Shown piece by piece: positions 61,141 through 64,000 of a stretch of DNA of 64,000 bases. The position numbers and the translations under genes were made by a program. Origin of the DNA: Microbacterium rhizosphaerae (GTDB lineage Bacteria > Actinomycetota > Actinomycetes > Actinomycetales > Microbacteriaceae). The notes under the pieces were generated by a model. It searched no databases. It was not told the DNA's origin and saw only the letters and a list, made by a program, of their open reading frames with translations. The stretch is from assembly GCF_034120055.1 (NCBI RefSeq), contig NZ_CP139368.1, positions 1,984,001-2,048,000 on the forward strand, given 5' to 3'. Each line of letters starts with the position of its first letter. Positions within the stretch are counted from its first letter, which is position 1.

Positions 61141-62096
61141 TGGCCCGCGCGCGGCGTCGGGCGCCGGCATCCCCCGCTCCCGCCGAGCCCGTCGACGCGA
61201 CGCCAGACGAGGAACCCGCGCCCCCGCCCGCCCTGGGCTTCGAGAAGTGGATGGGATTCCTCTCCACGATCGTCGCTCCCGCGACGCTCATCACGGCGCT
61301 GCTGTTCTACTTCGGCTACGTCTCGTCCCGCACGTTCTTCCTGTACTTCGGCGTGGACGTGGACATGCTGGGCCTCAGCACGCAGCAGTTCGTGATGCGC
61401 AGCCCGGGGGCCCTGTTCATCCCGGTGATGGTGCTGCTGATCCTCGCCTCCGTGCTGATCCTGGTGCACCATGTCGTGCGCCGACGGCTGCTGCGCCGGC
61501 CGGAGGCCTCCCGTCGTCGCGCGGTGCGCGCCATCGCGTGGGCGGGCGGCATCCTCCTCGGTATCGGCCTCGCGCTCGCGTTCGGCTATGCGCTGATCGG
61601 CACGTGGGATCTCTACGCGCTCGCGACGTCCGTCTGCCTCGCCGCGGGGGCCGGCCTGAGCGCCTACGCCGCCGCGACGTCCCGGGCCGTGGCCGGCGGA
61701 ACGCAGGGCCGCGCGGTCGTCGTGCTCCTGGTGGCCGTCATGGTCGCCGGCACGTTCTGGGCGACGGCCACGATCGCCGAGTTCTGGGGGAGAGGCCAAG
61801 CGCGCGTGCTGGCCGCCGACCTGTCGACGCTGCCCGCCGTCGTCCTCGACACGAAGGAGCGGCTCTTCCCCGGCAACGACGCGATCACCGTCACGTCGCT
61901 CGCGCCCGATACGAAGGACGACGCGGGCAAGTATCTGTACCGCTATTTCGGGCTGCGGCTGCTCGTGCGCGGGGGCGACTACCTGTTCCTCGTGCCCGAT
62001 CACTGGTCGAAGGATGCGTCCACCCTCGTGTTGCCGATCGGCGACGATATCCGCGTCCGGTTCCGGTTCTTCCCCGACGCCAACCCGCCGGACTGA
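61137..62096 (+). CDS. Membrane protein of unknown function
   Basis: The product (319 aa) has four predicted helices: LSTIVAPATLITALLFYFGYV, ALFIPVMVLLILASVLILVHHV, two more between about residues 130-190, and a C-terminal extracellular or cytoplasmic beta-rich part (KYLYRYFGLRLLVRGGDYLF, SKDASTLVLPIGDDIRVRF). No family is evident. The ATGA overlap with the lipoprotein gene shows translational coupling, and together they may form a surface complex. Confidence 0.75.
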   Translation: MMARARRRAPASPAPAEPVDATPDEEPAPPPALGFEKWMGFLSTIVAPATLITALLFYFGYVSSRTFFLYFGVDVDMLGLSTQQFVMRSPGALFIPVMVLLILASVLILVHHVVRRRLLRRPEASRRRAVRAIAWAGGILLGIGLALAFGYALIGTWDLYALATSVCLAAGAGLSAYAAATSRAVAGGTQGRAVVVLLVAVMVAGTFWATATIAEFWGRGQARVLAADLSTLPAVVLDTKERLFPGNDAITVTSLAPDTKDDAGKYLYRYFGLRLLVRGGDYLFLVPDHWSKDASTLVLPIGDDIRVRFRFFPDANPPD

Positions 62097-62143
62097 GCCC
62101 CGCGGGGGAATACCTCCCGCAGCGGGTCGTGTTGGATGGTGGT

Positions 62144-62830
62144 GTGACGGATGCCATCAAGATCGACGTGTGGTCGGACATCGCCTGCCCGTGGTGCTAC
62201 ATCGGCAAGCGCAACCTCGAGAACGGGCTCGCCGCCGCGGCGGCGGATGACGACGCTCCGCAGGTGGAAGTCGAGTACCACTCGTTCGAGCTCTCACCCG
62301 ACACCCCTGTCGACTTCGAGGGCGGCGAGGCCGACTACCTCGCGACCCACAAGGGCATCTCCGCCGCACAGGCCGAGCAGATGCTCCGCCGCGTGACCGG
62401 TGTCGCGGCCGACGCCGGCCTGACGTACCGCTTCGACCTGCTCCAGCACACGAACACCGTGAAGGCCCACGAGCTGCTGCACTTCGCCAAGGCGCACGGG
62501 ATGCAGCTGCCCCTCGCAGAGCGCCTGATGTCGGCGTACTTCACCGAGGGCCGCCACGTCGGTCAGGACGACGAACTCGTCGCGCTCGCGGCCGAGGTCG
62601 GCCTCGACGCGGACGCGGCCCGCCGTGCGCTCGAAGAGCACGAGTATCTCGACGACGTGCGCGCCGACGAGGAGCAGGCACGTGCCTACGGGATCAACGG
62701 CGTGCCGTTCTTCGTCATCGACGGGAAGTACGGCGTGAGCGGTGCCCAGCCGGCCGACGCGTTCGCGCAGATCGTCCGCCAGGTGTGGGCCGAGCACGCG
62801 GACGCCACCGCCGGCGAAGCCGTCGCGTAG
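62144..62830 (+). CDS. FrnE-like DsbA-family oxidoreductase
   Basis: The 228-aa protein is a DsbA-family thioredoxin-fold enzyme of the FrnE type. SDIACPWCYIGKRNLE carries the CPWC active site near residue 14, the helical insert includes LLQHTNTVKAHELLHFAKAHG, and NGVPFFVIDGKYGVSGAQ is the cis-proline region. FrnE proteins form or isomerise disulfides in the cytoplasm and aid oxidative-stress tolerance. The start is GTG 62144; no signal peptide is seen. Confidence 0.92.
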   Translation: MTDAIKIDVWSDIACPWCYIGKRNLENGLAAAAADDDAPQVEVEYHSFELSPDTPVDFEGGEADYLATHKGISAAQAEQMLRRVTGVAADAGLTYRFDLLQHTNTVKAHELLHFAKAHGMQLPLAERLMSAYFTEGRHVGQDDELVALAAEVGLDADAARRALEEHEYLDDVRADEEQARAYGINGVPFFVIDGKYGVSGAQPADAFAQIVRQVWAEHADATAGEAVA

Positions 62831-62843
62831 GAGCGGCGCCGAC

Positions 62844-63350
62844 CTACCGGCGGGGCAGACTGTCCTCGATCACGCGGACGATCGCCGGGTCGTCCGGCTT
62901 GGTCTGCGGGCGGAACCGGTGCAGGTCGCCGGCCGGCGTCAGCACGAACTTCTCGAAGTTCCAGTGGATGCGACCGGTGGCGCCCTCGGCATCCGGAGTC
63001 GCCTTCAGCGCCTTGTACAGCGGAGCGGCCTTGGGGCCGTTGACCTTGACCTTGTCGGCGATCGGGAAGCTCACGCCCCACGTCATCGCGCAGTAGTCCA
63101 GGATCTCGTCCATCGAGCCGGGCTCCTGGCCCATGAACTGGTTGCACGGGAAGCCGAGGACGGTGAACCCGCGCTCGCCGTACGTGCGCTGAAGCTGCTC
63201 GAGCTGCTCGTACTGGGGCGTGAGCCCGCACTTGGACGCCACGTTGACGATGAGCACGACCTCGTCGGCGTAGTCGCCGAGGGTGGCGGTGCTGCCGTCC
63301 GCCGTGGTGAAGGGGATGTCGCGCAGATCGGGGTGGGAGTCCTGGGGCAT
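62844..63350 (-). CDS. Glutathione-peroxidase-type thiol peroxidase
   Basis: The 168-aa enzyme has the GPX signatures NVASKCGLTPQYEQLEQL, with a cysteine where animal enzymes have selenocysteine, LGFPCNQFMGQEPG and IHWNFEKFV with the catalytic Trp-Asn. Bacterial Cys-GPX reduce peroxides with thioredoxin or mycothiol rather than glutathione. It converges on the FrnE-like gene with 13 bases between stops, both related to redox stress. The ATG is at 63350. Confidence 0.95.
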   Translation of the reverse strand: MPQDSHPDLRDIPFTTADGSTATLGDYADEVVLIVNVASKCGLTPQYEQLEQLQRTYGERGFTVLGFPCNQFMGQEPGSMDEILDYCAMTWGVSFPIADKVKVNGPKAAPLYKALKATPDAEGATGRIHWNFEKFVLTPAGDLHRFRPQTKPDDPAIVRVIEDSLPRR

Positions 63351-63448
63351 GCCTTCAGGCTAAGCCCGCTCGGACGGGTCGGGCGCCGCGCCGGGCGCTC
63401 CCTGGGGACGGTCAGCCGTCCCACGCCTGCGTCTGGGAGAATGACCGA

Positions 63449-64000
63449 GTGACTTCTGCGCTCGCGCCCGCCCGTGCCCTGCGCATCGGGCCGATCGAGC
63501 TCGATGCGCCCGTCGTGCTCGCCCCCATGGCCGGCATCACCAACACCGCATTCCGGCGCTTGTGCCGCGAGTACGGCGCGGGCCTGTACGTCAGCGAGAT
63601 GATCACCTCGCGGGCGCTCGTCGAGCGCAACGTCACCACGATGCGGCTCATCCGTCATCACGAGTCCGAGACGCCGCGCTCGATCCAGCTCTACGGCGTC
63701 GATCCGAAGACGATCGCGGATGCCGTGCGGATCATCGTCGCCGAAGACCACGCCGACCACATCGACCTGAACTTCGGCTGCCCCGTGCCCAAGGTGACGC
63801 GCAAGGGGGGCGGCTCGGCACTGCCCTGGAAGACGGGTCTCTTCCGCGACATCGTCGAGGGCGCCGTCCGCGCCGCGGGTGATATCCCGCTCACGGTCAA
63901 GATGCGCAAGGGCATCGACGCCGACCATCTGACGTACCTCGATGCCGGACGCATCGCCGAGGACGCCGGTGTCGCCGCGGTCGCCCTGCACGGCCGCACC
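63449..64000 (+). CDS. dusB: tRNA-dihydrouridine synthase, 3' end outside window
   Basis: The first 184 codons run off the window. The flavoenzyme reduces uridine to dihydrouridine in tRNA D-loops. LDAPVVLAPMAGITNTAFRRL binds FMN, IQLYGVDP and HIDLNFGCPVPKVTRKGGGSAL follow with the catalytic cysteine, and KMRKGIDADHLTYLDAGRIAEDAGV is the usual continuation. GAGAAT lies six to seven bases before the GTG, so it is probably leaderless. The family match is to the actinobacterial DusB group. Confidence 0.93.
   Translation, partial: MTSALAPARALRIGPIELDAPVVLAPMAGITNTAFRRLCREYGAGLYVSEMITSRALVERNVTTMRLIRHHESETPRSIQLYGVDPKTIADAVRIIVAEDHADHIDLNFGCPVPKVTRKGGGSALPWKTGLFRDIVEGAVRAAGDIPLTVKMRKGIDADHLTYLDAGRIAEDAGVAAVALHGRT

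Overview
The window is a piece of a high-GC actinobacterial chromosome. Gene content and order (hrcA-dnaJ-rsmE-HIT-phoH-ybeY-corC-like-era, leuA, recO-uppS, leuS, comEA-comEC-holA, rpsT, lepA, hemW), many GTG starts, and TANNNT -10 boxes sitting 6-9 bases before start codons (leaderless transcripts) all fit Microbacteriaceae, most likely Microbacterium or a close relative. This assignment is from pattern recognition, not from a database search.

Region 1 (1 to about 10325) is accessory DNA, less GC-rich by eye than the rest. It holds the 3' part of an IS30-family transposase, a C-terminal scrap of an IS110-family transposase, a frameshifted NTF2-like gene, a tandem peptidoglycan-binding-domain protein, a tightly coupled three-gene cassette (3056-8080), a DUF2834 membrane protein and a DUF695 protein. 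It ends at a tRNA-like 3' end (T-arm plus acceptor strand, no 5' half) at about 10286-10325, which looks like the attachment-site scar of an integrated element. The cassette is the best candidate for an undescribed system. It encodes a 193-aa protein of unknown family, a 697-aa fusion of a DUF559/Vsr-like nuclease domain to an SF2 helicase, and a 786-aa protein with internal repeats that resemble helical DNA-binding repeats. The genes overlap by 4 and 8 bases, so they are probably translated together. I infer a nucleic-acid-targeting role, perhaps anti-phage or anti-plasmid, but the sequence alone does not prove it.

Region 2 (10400-26700) is ordinary but lineage-variable chromosome: a LysR regulator divergent from two coupled aldo/keto reductases, an SRPBCC protein, a GNAT acetyltransferase, a surface protein coupled to a polysaccharide deacetylase/glycosyltransferase fusion, an AidB-like acyl-CoA dehydrogenase, a zinc-ribbon metallopeptidase, an amidohydrolase, a putative DNA-repair pair (a MAG-annotated family protein and a SRAP protein), an App1 phosphatase, a DedA protein and PabB.

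Region 3 (26700-43430) carries leuS, comEA-comEC-holA, rpsT, a beta-glucosidase/MFS pair, and a four-gene amino-sugar/glycosyltransferase cluster (FdtC-, FdtA- and FdtB-like plus GT2) ending in a strong hairpin. A large secreted ExeM/NucH-type nuclease with C-terminal carbohydrate-binding modules follows, on the opposite strand.

Region 4 (43600-64000) is the conserved housekeeping core: lepA, a DUF1990 gene, hemW, an esterase, the CIRCE-controlled hrcA-dnaJ run through era, leuA behind a leucine-rich leader peptide and hairpin, a TRIC-type channel, recO-uppS, a lipoprotein/membrane-protein pair, an FrnE-like DsbA protein, glutathione peroxidase and the start of dusB. I saw no complete tRNA or rRNA gene, no CRISPR array and no replication origin.
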